DNA from: Pseudomonadota bacterium
Lineage (GTDB): Bacteria; Pseudomonadota; Gammaproteobacteria; Pseudomonadales; Moraxellaceae
Length of the DNA: 64,000 nt
Direction of reading: 5' to 3'
Assembly: GCA_023393635.1 (NCBI GenBank)
Contig: JAEWKT010000031.1
Span: forward strand, 5,076-69,075
In this document: positions 1 to 8,872 of the stretch, piece after piece
Position numbering within the stretch: position 1 is the stretch's first letter
Layout of the letters: each line of letters starts with the position of its first letter
The notes under the pieces: model-generated
Databases searched by the model: none
What the model saw: the letters and a program-made list of their open reading frames with translations, nothing else
Told to the model about the DNA's origin: nothing
Program-made: the position numbers and the translations under genes

Positions 1-964
1 GAACAGGCCCTAGATATTCGGTGTACCAGTCTTCTTCGCTCGCCTTGCTGGCAGAGTCACCTAAAATACGCTGTGTTTTATCACAGCCACGTAGTTCAAC
101 CTGTTTTTCTAGATAAAGCTCGGCAATATTAGGTAAAAACTCTTCAGCAATTGCTTCATCAATGAGCAAGGTTTCCATGGCATTACATACGCCATAGCGA
201 TGTGTTTTAGAGTTCAGGCAAATCGGCAGTGCTTTTTGCAAATCGGCTTGACGCTCAACAAACACGTGGCAGTTGCCATCCAAATGCTTAATGACAGGAA
301 TACTTGCTTCTTTGGTGATTCGCTCAATGAGGCCTTTGCCACCGCGCGGAACAATCACATCAACGTATTCAGATAGGGTTACTAGCAAGCCAACAGCAGC
401 ACGATCCGCAGTATCGATAACCTGCACACACTCTTCTGGGAGTAGGGCCGCGCGTAGACCATTTTGAATACATTTTGCAATGGCCTGATTGGATTCAAAT
501 GCTTCTGAGCCACCCCGCAAAATAATGGCATTGCCTGATTTTAAAGCCAGCGAGGCAGCCTCTAAGGTCACGTTTGGACGAGATTCATAAATCATACCCA
601 CGACACCCAGGGGAACGCGCATTTTACCCAGTTGTATGCCCGAAGGACGGTAGGCTAAATCGGTAATAATGCCCACAGGATCAGTCAGCGCAATCACATC
701 CTTTAAACCAGCCAGCATGCCATCAAAACGTGCTGGGGTTAGCTCGAGTCTATCGAGCAATGCAGCTTCCAGGTTGCGTTCATGGCCACGTTGCATATCG
801 AGCATATTGGCTTTAAGAATCTGTTGGCGGCCGCTTTCCAGAGCGGTATAAATGCAACATAAAGCCGCGTTTTTCTTATCTGTGGGCGCGCCCGATAACA
901 CTCGTGCGGCGGCCCGAGCCTGTTGCCCTAACGTTTGCATATAATTGCTGAGTGTTTCAGACAT
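1..964 (-). CDS. proA: Glutamate-5-semialdehyde dehydrogenase (gamma-glutamyl phosphate reductase), 3' end outside window
   Basis: ProA reduces gamma-glutamyl phosphate to glutamate-5-semialdehyde with NADPH, the second step of proline synthesis in the cytoplasm. I translated the minus strand from the ATG at 962-964. It reads about 321 residues before running off the left edge, against roughly 420 for the full family, so only the C-terminal quarter is missing. Recognisable stretches are the ProA block PLGVVGMIYESRPNV, the LKSGNAIILRGGSEA nucleotide-binding segment, the VIVPRGGKGLI segment and the catalytic-cysteine block HRYGVCNAMETLL. No frameshift is visible. No proB is seen on this side. 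The next gene is divergent and about 355 bases away. Confidence 0.95.
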   Translation of the reverse strand, partial: MSETLSNYMQTLGQQARAAARVLSGAPTDKKNAALCCIYTALESGRQQILKANMLDMQRGHERNLEAALLDRLELTPARFDGMLAGLKDVIALTDPVGIITDLAYRPSGIQLGKMRVPLGVVGMIYESRPNVTLEAASLALKSGNAIILRGGSEAFESNQAIAKCIQNGLRAALLPEECVQVIDTADRAAVGLLVTLSEYVDVIVPRGGKGLIERITKEASIPVIKHLDGNCHVFVERQADLQKALPICLNSKTHRYGVCNAMETLLIDEAIAEEFLPNIAELYLEKQVELRGCDKTQRILGDSASKASEEDWYTEYLGPV

Positions 965-1319
965 GGTACATCCATTCATTAATTAACTGGCTGATGAGTT
1001 TAGCAGTAAACGGCCAAAAGCGGAATCAAAGTGAGCTGTGCATATTTTGTAAAGATTTGATAGGTTTTTTTAATAGAAAAATGGGCAATTTGGTCAATAA
1101 TGCGCTATTCATAAGGTAGGAAATTATGTTATATCTTACAACTACAGTAAGTCTGTGATGAAATAGCGGAGCAGGAGCTCCTCGTAACACTGACAGTGAT
1201 GTCATAAAATAAATGTAAGTAGCACTTCTAAGGGATTAATTGCTGCTGATTACTTAAACGAACCACGTAGAGATTTAAATATCGTGGGCGAAGATACATT
1301 AATAACAGGGAGTGTCGCT
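965..1319. other. Intergenic region between proA and the hydrolase-PilZ gene
   Basis: This divergent intergenic stretch of about 355 bases must carry the promoters of proA (leftward) and the hydrolase gene (rightward). It is A/T-rich around 1060-1135. A short self-complementary block (GGAGC..GCTCC) lies near 1166-1180. I see no tRNA, convincing small ORF or clear sigma-70 promoter. Confidence 0.4.
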
Positions 1320-2654
1320 ATGAATGCCGTGTGGGCAATAGGGCAACAGGATATGCACAAAAGCTTGATGCAGCAAATGCAACCGCATTCTTTTTTTGAT
1401 ACTTATACAAGAAATAGTTTTAAAGAACCCAATCGGGCACACTGGATTGATGGCTGGAAAATTGAATACGTGGCTTTTGGCCTAGAAAAAACCATGCACC
1501 TATCTCCCATTGTTATTATTGGTGGGGCATTTCAGAATTTTAATTCTTATAAATACTGTGTTGAGCAGTTGCTAGAGTGCGGCCCTGTCATTTTGGTGGA
1601 CTTGCCTTCCATGGGAGGTAATCAGCAAATTACCAATGTAGAGACTGGCGAGTCGGCTGGTATTTTAGAGCTACCTGAATTATCTGCCATGTTAGGCCGC
1701 TGGATGGATGAAACAGGGCTGGAAAAAGTCTCTGTTATGGGCATGTCCCTGGGTTCTGTCATTGCGTCACATTTTGCTGATCAGCGCCCAGAGCAGATTG
1801 ATCGCCTGGTACTGATGGGCGTGATGCAAAAAACGCGGCCCAGCTGGCGTATGTTATTGGAAGAATCCCTGCACCTGATGCAAGAAGACCGCATGGAAGA
1901 GTTTGGCCAAGCTGTTATTTTATATTTAATTAACCATGCAAAACTAGAACAAACGCGTATGTCACCTACTGCCAAGCGATTGTTTTTTAGGCAAATGGCT
2001 GATTTTGCCACGACTGAGCGTTTACGCTATGAAATTAACTGCAATCGTCTATTGCGTCTAAAACATGTGCCTAGCCCAACTTGCAAAACGCTGGTGGCTT
2101 GTGGAGAGTTTGATAGTTTTACCTTGCCGTTTGAAAATGCAAATTTTGCTTTGGGTTGCAAGGACATGCAGTTTGCCATGATTGAAAATGCAGATCATGT
2201 GCCGCAGTTACAGCGCCGTAAAGAAACCATGAATTTGTTTGCTGCCTTTTTGCAAGGTGATGAGATTGCCGAGGTAGAGGGCGTACGCGTATTAGACCGC
2301 ACGCAAATGGCCAATATGGAAAGACGTGGTGAACCACGTGTTAAACTTAAACAAACCAGCTATATCATGCGGCACCGTGTATTAAAGGACTTACAGCTAT
2401 CCGTCAATGTAGTAAATACCAATTTTTTTGGCGTATTGATTGATGCAGGCAGTGAAGCCATGGCGCAGCAGCTTTTAGCACAGCCACGAGATATGAGCCT
2501 GATACTTCATGATGTGGATGGCGAAGCGTTGGCCATTGAATGCTTAATTTTTGAGGCACACGGCTCTCAGGTTCGCGCGCTGTTTAAGCATGGAAATTTT
2601 GAAAATGCTGCACGGTTATTGGCATTACTAAAAAGTGATATGGTGGCTTCATAG
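1320..2654 (+). CDS. RhlA-like alpha/beta hydrolase with C-terminal PilZ-like domain
   Basis: A 444-residue fusion. Residues ~60-315 form an alpha/beta hydrolase resembling RhlA, the HAA (hydroxyalkanoyloxy-alkanoate) synthase: VDLP after strand 3, nucleophile elbow GMSLGS with Ser143, acid Asp265 in GEFDSF, and His293 in NADHVP. The block MADFATTERLRYEIN also resembles RhlA. Residues ~335-440 look like a PilZ domain: RGEPR fits the RxxxR cyclic-di-GMP motif, while the second motif reads NTNFFG instead of DxSxxG, so ligand binding is uncertain. I chose the ATG at 1320 because GGAG lies 7 bases upstream; a GTG at 1284 would add 12 residues without a ribosome site. There is no signal peptide, so it is probably cytoplasmic. 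It is a single-gene unit ending in a terminator. Substrate and c-di-GMP control are inferences. Confidence 0.75.
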   Translation: MNAVWAIGQQDMHKSLMQQMQPHSFFDTYTRNSFKEPNRAHWIDGWKIEYVAFGLEKTMHLSPIVIIGGAFQNFNSYKYCVEQLLECGPVILVDLPSMGGNQQITNVETGESAGILELPELSAMLGRWMDETGLEKVSVMGMSLGSVIASHFADQRPEQIDRLVLMGVMQKTRPSWRMLLEESLHLMQEDRMEEFGQAVILYLINHAKLEQTRMSPTAKRLFFRQMADFATTERLRYEINCNRLLRLKHVPSPTCKTLVACGEFDSFTLPFENANFALGCKDMQFAMIENADHVPQLQRRKETMNLFAAFLQGDEIAEVEGVRVLDRTQMANMERRGEPRVKLKQTSYIMRHRVLKDLQLSVNVVNTNFFGVLIDAGSEAMAQQLLAQPRDMSLILHDVDGEALAIECLIFEAHGSQVRALFKHGNFENAARLLALLKSDMVAS

Positions 2655-2727
2655 CAACGTATATTGCAGTGTTTTAAGTAAGACCCTATAAAGTCTTGGT
2701 GTTTATATTTCTGGTTTTACGCTTTTA

Positions 2728-2768
2728 ACTGACAGTAAGATTATTTCCGACCTACTGTCAGTTTTTTT
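2728..2768 (+). terminator. Rho-independent terminator of the hydrolase-PilZ gene
   Basis: A perfect 10-bp stem ACTGACAGTA / TACTGTCAGT with a 15-base loop is followed by six T. It lies 70 bases after the stop codon, in the right orientation for the upstream gene. Confidence 0.85.
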
Positions 2769-2786
2769 ATGCCAGATTTAAAGTGA

Positions 2787-3461
2787 TTAAATGCTTAAAT
2801 TCATATAAATTACCCATAGCATGATTAAAATTATTAAGGCTAGAAGCGGCTCTAAAATCAAAAATACATGCGGGGTAGAACGCTGATAAGGCAGCTCGAT
2901 ACTCTGCGAATTTTCATGGGCTAAAGGATCATGAGAATTAACATAGGTGGCTTGACTGGCTTCATGCATCATTTTGCTTAAGCTAGCAATACTTGAATTT
3001 AGATCAACTGGTTGTGAGCTATTTAAACTTTGCCCTTGTAATTCTGTTAAGCCTAATAATTGCCATGCCTGATCAGGTGCTTGATGCGGCAAATAATCTA
3101 TTTGCCCCTGAATAAGCTCAGAAACACCCGCTTGTTTTAGGTTGGCAGCGTCATCCAGTGCTTTTATTTCCTGAGCCGCATAAACATACAATTGTTCTGT
3201 GATATTTTTAAACGGAGTAGCAGGCATATCATACAAAGCTGCCAACTGTTCAATGGCTTGCTGATCCACACCTTGCCAAAGGACGGCATCTTTTTGTTGT
3301 TGAATGGCTTGATAGACTACCGTACTTTCCTGACGATCACGCACCACCAATTGCGCCAGCATGACTGCAATCATTTGTCGTTGTATGGCTTGATCATTGG
3401 TGAGCTGTTGAAGTGCCGCAGATTGATTGTTTTGTAAATGATCGAGTAATGAAAATGCCAT
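2787..3461 (-). CDS. Unrecognised 224-residue protein with one C-terminal membrane segment
   Basis: I do not recognise this protein. Residues 1-190 are glutamine-rich and mostly helical-looking, without Cys or obvious catalytic motifs. Residues ~200-220 form one strongly hydrophobic helix (FLILEPLLALIILIMLWVIY), followed by only a few residues. It has no N-terminal signal, so it would be a tail-anchored inner-membrane protein with a cytoplasmic body. It begins 29 bases after the sspB stop on the same strand, so it is probably co-transcribed with sspA-sspB. Codon use is like its neighbours. A role linked to ClpXP or starvation can be guessed only from position. Confidence 0.7.
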   Translation of the reverse strand: MAFSLLDHLQNNQSAALQQLTNDQAIQRQMIAVMLAQLVVRDRQESTVVYQAIQQQKDAVLWQGVDQQAIEQLAALYDMPATPFKNITEQLYVYAAQEIKALDDAANLKQAGVSELIQGQIDYLPHQAPDQAWQLLGLTELQGQSLNSSQPVDLNSSIASLSKMMHEASQATYVNSHDPLAHENSQSIELPYQRSTPHVFLILEPLLALIILIMLWVIYMNLSI

Positions 3462-3490
3462 GGCTGTGTCCTCTAATTTTTGGTGGAAGT

Positions 3491-3910
3491 TTAATCCAGA
3501 ATTCGTAAGCTTGGTTTTTTAGTAGGAGGCTGTGGTTCAGCATGATCCGTCTCTGGCTGATTGCTGGTGGCTGGCTGTGGTCTGTCGTATTCTTGAGGGT
3601 CAAAAAATAAACCTTGGCCATTTTCGCGCGCATATAATCCCAATACTGCATACATTGGAATATAAAGTTCTTGTGATACGCCGCCAAAGCGTGCGTTAAA
3701 ACTAACGGCATCTTGATCCATCAACATTTGATGGACTGCATGCGGTGCAATATTTAATACAATCTGGCCATCTTGCACATGTTGGCGCGGTACAGTCACA
3801 CCTTGTTCTTCAGCATTGACCAATAAATAAGGCGTTAGATTATTATCATTCGTCCACTCATAAATTGCACGGAGTAAATAAGGACGAGTAGGGATAAGAT
3901 CAGTAGTCAT
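3491..3910 (-). CDS. sspB: ClpXP protease specificity-enhancing factor SspB
   Basis: SspB is the adaptor that tethers ssrA-tagged stalled proteins to ClpX for degradation. The N-terminal ~110 residues carry the SspB fold signature (RPYLLRAIYEW near the start, VNAEEQGVTVP, VSFNARFGG, IPMYAVLGLYARENGQG). A Pro/Gln/Thr-rich linker follows, and the extreme C-terminus SLRILD matches the ClpX-docking tail (LRVVK in E. coli), although the terminal lysine is replaced by aspartate here. At 139 residues it is slightly shorter than the E. coli protein. It starts 4 bases downstream of sspA, the usual operon pair. Confidence 0.95.
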   Translation of the reverse strand: MTTDLIPTRPYLLRAIYEWTNDNNLTPYLLVNAEEQGVTVPRQHVQDGQIVLNIAPHAVHQMLMDQDAVSFNARFGGVSQELYIPMYAVLGLYARENGQGLFFDPQEYDRPQPATSNQPETDHAEPQPPTKKPSLRILD

Positions 3911-3914
3911 GCGT

Positions 3915-4586
3915 TTACCTATACAGTGGGTGTTGCTGTTGATGGCGTTCTTTGTCGGTTAAGGAGGCAACAAATGCAGGCCGCTCAAATAGTCTTTTAC
4001 AATAGGCTAGCAAAGGTTTGCAATGTGCCGTTGGTAAGTGAATATTCATTTGGGGTAAGCGCCATAACAATGGAGCAAGCAGACAATCACTATAGCCAAA
4101 CTGTTCGCTCATAAAATAAGGATAGTGAGCAAATAGTGGCGATAAGCTAATTAAGGATTGAGTCAGATCGTGCCGTGCCTGTTTTGCCGCTTGAACATCC
4201 AGGGTATCGGGATGGCGCAATAAGATGTCCGCCAGTTTCATCCAGTCTTGTTCAATTCGCCAGGCATATTGGCGATGCTCTGCGCGTAGGGCAGGGCTGT
4301 CAGGCAATAAGCGCGATTGACGGTAGCGCTCATCAATATACTCTAAAATAACCTGACTTTGATAAAGGCGCAGCTCACGTTCGACTAGCGTAGGTAGCTG
4401 ATTATAAGGGTTTAAATCAGCCAGATCCTCGCTATGCTCATCAATTAAAATAAGTTGATACTTGATGCTTTTCTCTGCCAGTGCCAAGCGTACACGATGG
4501 CTATAATGATCGTCGGGATGACTATAAAGAATGATGCCTTGTTGTATATTTACTTCGCTGTTCATAAGGCCAGAAGGCTGTTTCAT
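3915..4586 (-). CDS. sspA: Stringent starvation protein A (GST-fold RNA polymerase-associated protein)
   Basis: SspA binds RNA polymerase and helps stationary-phase and stress transcription. The protein has a thioredoxin-like N-terminal domain (LYSHPDDHYSHRVRLALAEK, then LNPYNQLPTLVERE and QSQVILEYIDERY) and an all-helical GST C-terminal domain. The family lacks GST activity, in keeping with the missing catalytic Ser/Cys pattern. I kept the ATG at 4586. A second ATG seven codons in (4565) would give a start more like E. coli, but the first has GAAG 5 bases upstream. It heads the sspA-sspB operon, downstream of the acyltransferase gene. Confidence 0.93.
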   Translation of the reverse strand: MKQPSGLMNSEVNIQQGIILYSHPDDHYSHRVRLALAEKSIKYQLILIDEHSEDLADLNPYNQLPTLVERELRLYQSQVILEYIDERYRQSRLLPDSPALRAEHRQYAWRIEQDWMKLADILLRHPDTLDVQAAKQARHDLTQSLISLSPLFAHYPYFMSEQFGYSDCLLAPLLWRLPQMNIHLPTAHCKPLLAYCKRLFERPAFVASLTDKERHQQQHPLYR

Positions 4587-4655
4587 ATTTCTTCATATTT
4601 AAAGGTATAACAGATTATAACGCTTTTGCAGCAGTTGCTTGGCATTAAACATGTT

Positions 4656-5456
4656 TTATTTTGGCGAGTGGTTTTTCTTATGCCGAAGTTCAGCCAATGC
4701 CTGCTCAATCTGCTGCTGTACCTGATCACGTAGCGCCATTTTTTGTTCAAGTGAGCATTGCAGGCCAAGCTGCTGGGTATTGATGCGTGGCATAAATTGA
4801 TACGATAAAGGCAATGGTTTGGGCACAAAAGGAATATTTTTATAGCCTGTCACAACAGGGAAGAAAAACTCGCCATCTCTTAGAAATTTTTTACTAAAAC
4901 CCGTTTTTTTGGCGAATTTGCCTATATTTGAATGTTTAAAATCATTGGCATCGAAAATAATGTCTAAGGTTTCTTCACCACCTAGCGCGGCAAATGGAAT
5001 AATGTCATAGCCGTGCTCAAGGGCTAACTCAATAAAGCCCAGTCGTTCTTTCCACATGAGTTGATAGGCTTCATTTTTGTTTTTGAGTACCTCACGCGAG
5101 CCGCCTGGATAAATTAAGATATGCTGCCTGGCTTGCATTAAGGTGCTGACCGCTTCACGTGTGCCTTCAAATGCGCCAAATTGCTGAAGCGCATTACGCC
5201 AAACAGGAAAATAAAAATGAAAACGGTCTGCCAGGCCACGTAACCATATTTTTTTATGCTGATAAACGCCCAAGACAAACGCAGGTGAGTCGAAACCATA
5301 AATGGTGTGATTGCCAATATATAGTGCAGGTTGCTGTTGATCCAGATTGTCCAGACCATAAAAAGTCGGCTTAAACCAGTGACGACTAAGCCACCATGCG
5401 GGCTTCACCGATGCTGAGGGAGCGGCTTTAAACTGATCTATAACAGACTGATTCAT
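4656..5456 (-). CDS. Lysophospholipid/glycerol acyltransferase family protein
   Basis: A 266-residue acyltransferase of the PlsC/DGAT2-like superfamily. The catalytic-type block is GNHTIYGFD (His50, Asp56), with five residues between His and Asp instead of the usual four. The other expected blocks are GAFEGTR (94-100) and YPGGSRE (117-122), which normally contact the glycerol phosphate. There is no signal peptide; residues 60-90 are moderately hydrophobic and could sit on the membrane. It lies between rpsI and sspA on the same strand, an unusual place. Substrate is unknown; candidates are lysophosphatidate, diacylglycerol or a hydrophobic alcohol, as in wax-ester-making Moraxellaceae. Confidence 0.8.
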   Translation of the reverse strand: MNQSVIDQFKAAPSASVKPAWWLSRHWFKPTFYGLDNLDQQQPALYIGNHTIYGFDSPAFVLGVYQHKKIWLRGLADRFHFYFPVWRNALQQFGAFEGTREAVSTLMQARQHILIYPGGSREVLKNKNEAYQLMWKERLGFIELALEHGYDIIPFAALGGEETLDIIFDANDFKHSNIGKFAKKTGFSKKFLRDGEFFFPVVTGYKNIPFVPKPLPLSYQFMPRINTQQLGLQCSLEQKMALRDQVQQQIEQALAELRHKKNHSPK

Positions 5457-5635
5457 GGCAATATCAGAGTAATTTTAATATGGTTTGGTTTTAACGTTTA
5501 ATGCGAAACAATACAAGTATATTTAGTGCCGAGCAGCGTGAAGTATGGTGTTTAAGTAATTAAATTTTTTCATTAATTGAGTTATTGATTGACTGGTTTG
5601 TAAGCTGACTGCGTCATGAGCTAATAAAAATGCAG

Positions 5636-5669
5636 GCAATAAAAAAGCCCTGGTTTCCCAAGGCTTTTT
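5636..5669 (-). terminator. Rho-independent terminator after rplM-rpsI
   Basis: Read leftward, the stem is AAAGCCTTGG / CCAGGGCTTT with one G-U pair and a GAAA tetraloop, followed by five T. It is about 30 bases past the rpsI stop and separates the ribosomal operon from the acyltransferase gene. Confidence 0.85.
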
Positions 5670-5697
5670 GCACAACTCGCCCAAATGGGCAAACGAA

Positions 5698-6084
5698 TTA
5701 ACGTTTAGAGAATTGTGGGCGTTTACGCGCTTTGCGAAGACCAAGCTTTTTACGCTCAACTTCACGGGCATCACGAGTAACAAAGCCAGCTTGACGCAAT
5801 GCAGACTTTAACGTGTCATCGCTAGCAATTAACGCACGGGTAATACCATGACGGATTGCACCAGCTTGACCACCCATGCCGCCGCCTTTAACGGTAACGA
5901 AGATGTCGTATTTGTTGTTGGCTTCGATCAACTCTAATGGCTGACGAACAACCATACGAGCAGTTTCACGGCCAAAATAAGTGTCTAAATCACGATTGTT
6001 AATGGTGATTTTACCTGAACCAGCGGACAGGAATACACGAGCGGTTGCGGTCTTACGGCGACCAGTACCATAATTAGTTGCCAT
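5698..6084 (-). CDS. rpsI: 30S ribosomal protein S9 (uS9)
   Basis: S9 sits in the head of the 30S subunit, its C-terminal tail touching P-site tRNA. The 128 residues match the usual bacterial length. YGTGRRKTATARVFL at the N-terminus, GGGMGGQAGAIRHGI in the middle and the basic tail KARKRPQFSKR are all family hallmarks, including the terminal Ser-Lys-Arg. It lies 13 bases after rplM on the same strand, the near-universal L13-S9 operon. Confidence 0.99.
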   Translation of the reverse strand: MATNYGTGRRKTATARVFLSAGSGKITINNRDLDTYFGRETARMVVRQPLELIEANNKYDIFVTVKGGGMGGQAGAIRHGITRALIASDDTLKSALRQAGFVTRDAREVERKKLGLRKARKRPQFSKR

Positions 6085-6097
6085 GTCGTTTTTTCCT

Positions 6098-6526
6098 TTA
6101 GATGTCCAAAACTTGTGGCTGTTGAGCAGTGTGTGGATGCTCGCTGCCAGCGTATACTTTCATTTTTTTGATCATTGCATAACCAAGAGGACCTTTTGGC
6201 AGCATACCTTTAACAGCACGTTGCAAAACTTCTTCTGGCTTGTGGTTGATCATTTTTTCAAAGTTGGTTTCTTTTAGGCCACCTGGGAATTCACTATGAC
6301 GATAGTACATCTTGTCTTGTGCTTTATTGCCAGTAACCTGTACTTTCTCAGCGTTTACAATAACGATGTAATCACCAGTATCAACGTGAGGAGTATAAGA
6401 TGTCTTGTGCTTGCCACGTAGGCGACGAGCGATTTCAGTCGCTAGGCGACCGAGGGTTTTGCCTGATGCGTCAACAACATACCAGTCGTGTTGCACTTCA
6501 GCAGGCTTGGCGCTGAGAGTTTTCAT
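6098..6526 (-). CDS. rplM: 50S ribosomal protein L13 (uL13)
   Basis: L13 is an early-assembly protein of the large subunit. It is 142 residues, the same as E. coli. Hallmarks are WYVVDASGKTLGRLA, RLRGKHKTSYTPHVDTGDYIVIVNA, the YRHSEFPGG block and the LPKGPLGYAMIKKMKVYAG segment. It is first in the rplM-rpsI operon. An autoregulatory leader is known upstream of rplM in E. coli; I cannot show one in the 135 bases upstream here. Confidence 0.99.
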   Translation of the reverse strand: MKTLSAKPAEVQHDWYVVDASGKTLGRLATEIARRLRGKHKTSYTPHVDTGDYIVIVNAEKVQVTGNKAQDKMYYRHSEFPGGLKETNFEKMINHKPEEVLQRAVKGMLPKGPLGYAMIKKMKVYAGSEHPHTAQQPQVLDI

Positions 6527-6661
6527 GAACCACTACCTATTATCGTTGGTTTGGATAATTACAGCAATCCAAACAAAATGGAAGGCGAATTTTAGTGAAT
6601 ATTGCAGCAAATAACAACCTCTATTCATTAAAATCCGCGCTTTTCGACGAATAGTGCTGAT

Positions 6662-8647
6662 TTAGCGCACCACATTTAAAAAGTGCAGATGTCGTTCATA
6701 TTGATCCAGTACATCCTGAATAATATCGTCAATCCGCCAGTCCATAATGTCATAGTCCTGTCCGCCTTCTTGCAAATGTACTTCAGCACGGTAATAAAGC
6801 GATGGCATGGCTTGTTCTTGGGCTTGAGTCATAAACGCAGGTGGCTGATGTTGCCGCACGCGCACAGAATAGTAAAAATCGACTTCTTCTTGGTGCCCCA
6901 CTTGTAGCCAGATGTGTTCAGGGTTTTTTTCAACCACAGTAGCCTGTATGGCCTGTCTTTTAAATTCATCCGCAATAGACAGCAGGGCAGGCTTGACGTT
7001 TTGCTGCATAAACGTGGTTAGCTGTTCGAGGTTATTGGGTCTATGCATGATCAGGTCAAGGCGTTCTTGCCAGCTTCGGGCACTTTTGCCAATGCTGCGC
7101 GGGGTAATACGTGCTTCCTGAATACTTTCTTTTTTAAGCACATCGAGGCGCATGGCGGTGAATAAGCCCCAACACATCAAAATCATGATCACGGCAAAGG
7201 GCAGCGCACTGGCAATGGTTGCTGATTGTAATGCCGTTAAGCCACCAGCAAGCAGTAAAACCGCAGCAATCACACCCTGTAATACTGCCCAGAAAATCCG
7301 CTGCCATACAGGTGAGCCATCCTGTTTGCCAGAGGTGAGCATATCGATTACCAATGAACCAGAATCCGCCGAGGTGACAAAAAACATCACCACTAACAGG
7401 GTGGCAATCAGGGAGCTAATAGTTGAAAAGGGCAGGTACTCAAAGAACTGAAATAGGGCAACGGATTGATCTGCCTGAACATCACTAATTAAAGCCAGTG
7501 CGTTTTCTTGCAAAATTAAATAAATAGCGGTATCACCAAAAAAGGTCATCCACATAAAGGTAAAACCAGTTGGAATAAGCAACATGCCCAGAATAAATTC
7601 ACGCACTGTACGGCCACGTGATACCCGAGCAATAAACATGCCTACAAACGGTGACCAGGCAATCCACCAGCCCCAGTAAAACAATGTCCAGCCGCCCACC
7701 CAGCCATTTTGCTCATAAGCATATAGGTTAAAGGTCATGCTAAATAAATTGGATAGGTAATTACCTGTGTTTTGCACAAAAGTTTGTAGTAAAAATACGG
7801 TAGGGCCAGCAATAAGCACAAACAGCATGAGTACCACTGCCAGCAACATGTTTAACTCAGATAACCGCTTAATACCTTTGTCGAGCCCTGCGGCTACCGA
7901 TAGTGTGGCAAGGCCAGTAATCATTACAATTAAAATAATCTGGATGGGGGTGGTTTGTGGCAAGCCAAACAGATAATTTAAACCTGCGTTAACCTGAGTC
8001 ACTCCGAAGCCCAAGGAGGTAGCAATACCAAATACGGTGCCGATCACTGCAAAAATATCAACCGCGTGCCCAATAGGGCCATAAATACGCTTGCCAATTA
8101 ACGGATACAGGGCGGAGCGGATTTGTAGCGGTAAGCGATGACGATAAGCAAAATAAGCCAGTGATAAAGCAACTACTGCATAAATGGCCCAGGCATGCAC
8201 GCCCCAGTGAAAAAAGGTAATGCGCATGGCTTGTCGTGCTGCTGCAATCGTACCAGGGTCACCGACAGGCGGTGTGGCAAAATGCATGACAGGTTCAGCC
8301 ACGCCAAAAAACATCAGGCCAATACCCATGCCAGTGGTAAATAGCATGGCATACCAGGAACTATAGCTATAATCAGGTTGACTGTGATCTGGCCCAAGCT
8401 TGAGTTTGCCAAAACTGGACAGTGCTACCACCACCATAAAAATCAAGAAACCAGCCACCGTCAAAATATAAAACCAGCCAGCAGAGTTGGTTATCCAGTC
8501 CTTAATTTGGGTGGTTAGCGCATCAAAGAAATCTGGTGCAATTAATGTCAAGGCAATAAACAGTACGATAAAAATACTGGAGCCAAAAAATACTGGTGGA
8601 TTAATTTGATACCAGGTTTTTTTATCTGGCTCCGATGGTTGGTTCAT
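6662..8647 (-). CDS. betT: BCCT-family choline/betaine transporter, BetT type
   Basis: A 661-residue, 12-TM secondary transporter driven by proton or sodium gradients. The BCCT signature is clear (WTLFYWGWWIAWSPFVGMFIARVSRGRT), as is GMGIGLMFFGVAEPVMHF in the third membrane region and the VTSADSGSLVIDMLTSG segment. The hydrophilic C-terminus runs about 140 residues past the last helix; in choline transporter BetT such an extension is needed for osmotic activation. No betIBA genes for choline oxidation are in this window, so import could serve a distant pathway. It diverges from pdxA across 225 bases. Choline is the best guess, not proven. Confidence 0.88.
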   Translation of the reverse strand: MNQPSEPDKKTWYQINPPVFFGSSIFIVLFIALTLIAPDFFDALTTQIKDWITNSAGWFYILTVAGFLIFMVVVALSSFGKLKLGPDHSQPDYSYSSWYAMLFTTGMGIGLMFFGVAEPVMHFATPPVGDPGTIAAARQAMRITFFHWGVHAWAIYAVVALSLAYFAYRHRLPLQIRSALYPLIGKRIYGPIGHAVDIFAVIGTVFGIATSLGFGVTQVNAGLNYLFGLPQTTPIQIILIVMITGLATLSVAAGLDKGIKRLSELNMLLAVVLMLFVLIAGPTVFLLQTFVQNTGNYLSNLFSMTFNLYAYEQNGWVGGWTLFYWGWWIAWSPFVGMFIARVSRGRTVREFILGMLLIPTGFTFMWMTFFGDTAIYLILQENALALISDVQADQSVALFQFFEYLPFSTISSLIATLLVVMFFVTSADSGSLVIDMLTSGKQDGSPVWQRIFWAVLQGVIAAVLLLAGGLTALQSATIASALPFAVIMILMCWGLFTAMRLDVLKKESIQEARITPRSIGKSARSWQERLDLIMHRPNNLEQLTTFMQQNVKPALLSIADEFKRQAIQATVVEKNPEHIWLQVGHQEEVDFYYSVRVRQHQPPAFMTQAQEQAMPSLYYRAEVHLQEGGQDYDIMDWRIDDIIQDVLDQYERHLHFLNVVR

Positions 8648-8872
8648 TATTCATGTACTCCATCAAGGGGTTAACATTGGATAGATGCAGTTGATGCATC
8701 AAGGTGATGAAAAGCACCAAAAATTAAGTTTTAGGGGTAGATGAGTGAAACTGTAGCGGAAAAATGAACAAAATCAGGCTGTAGAAATGTAACCCCAACA
8801 ACTTTCCCTGATTTATACCGCCATGACTTATATAATGATGTTCACGCAAGCAATCCATAGGCAGGCGCTTTT

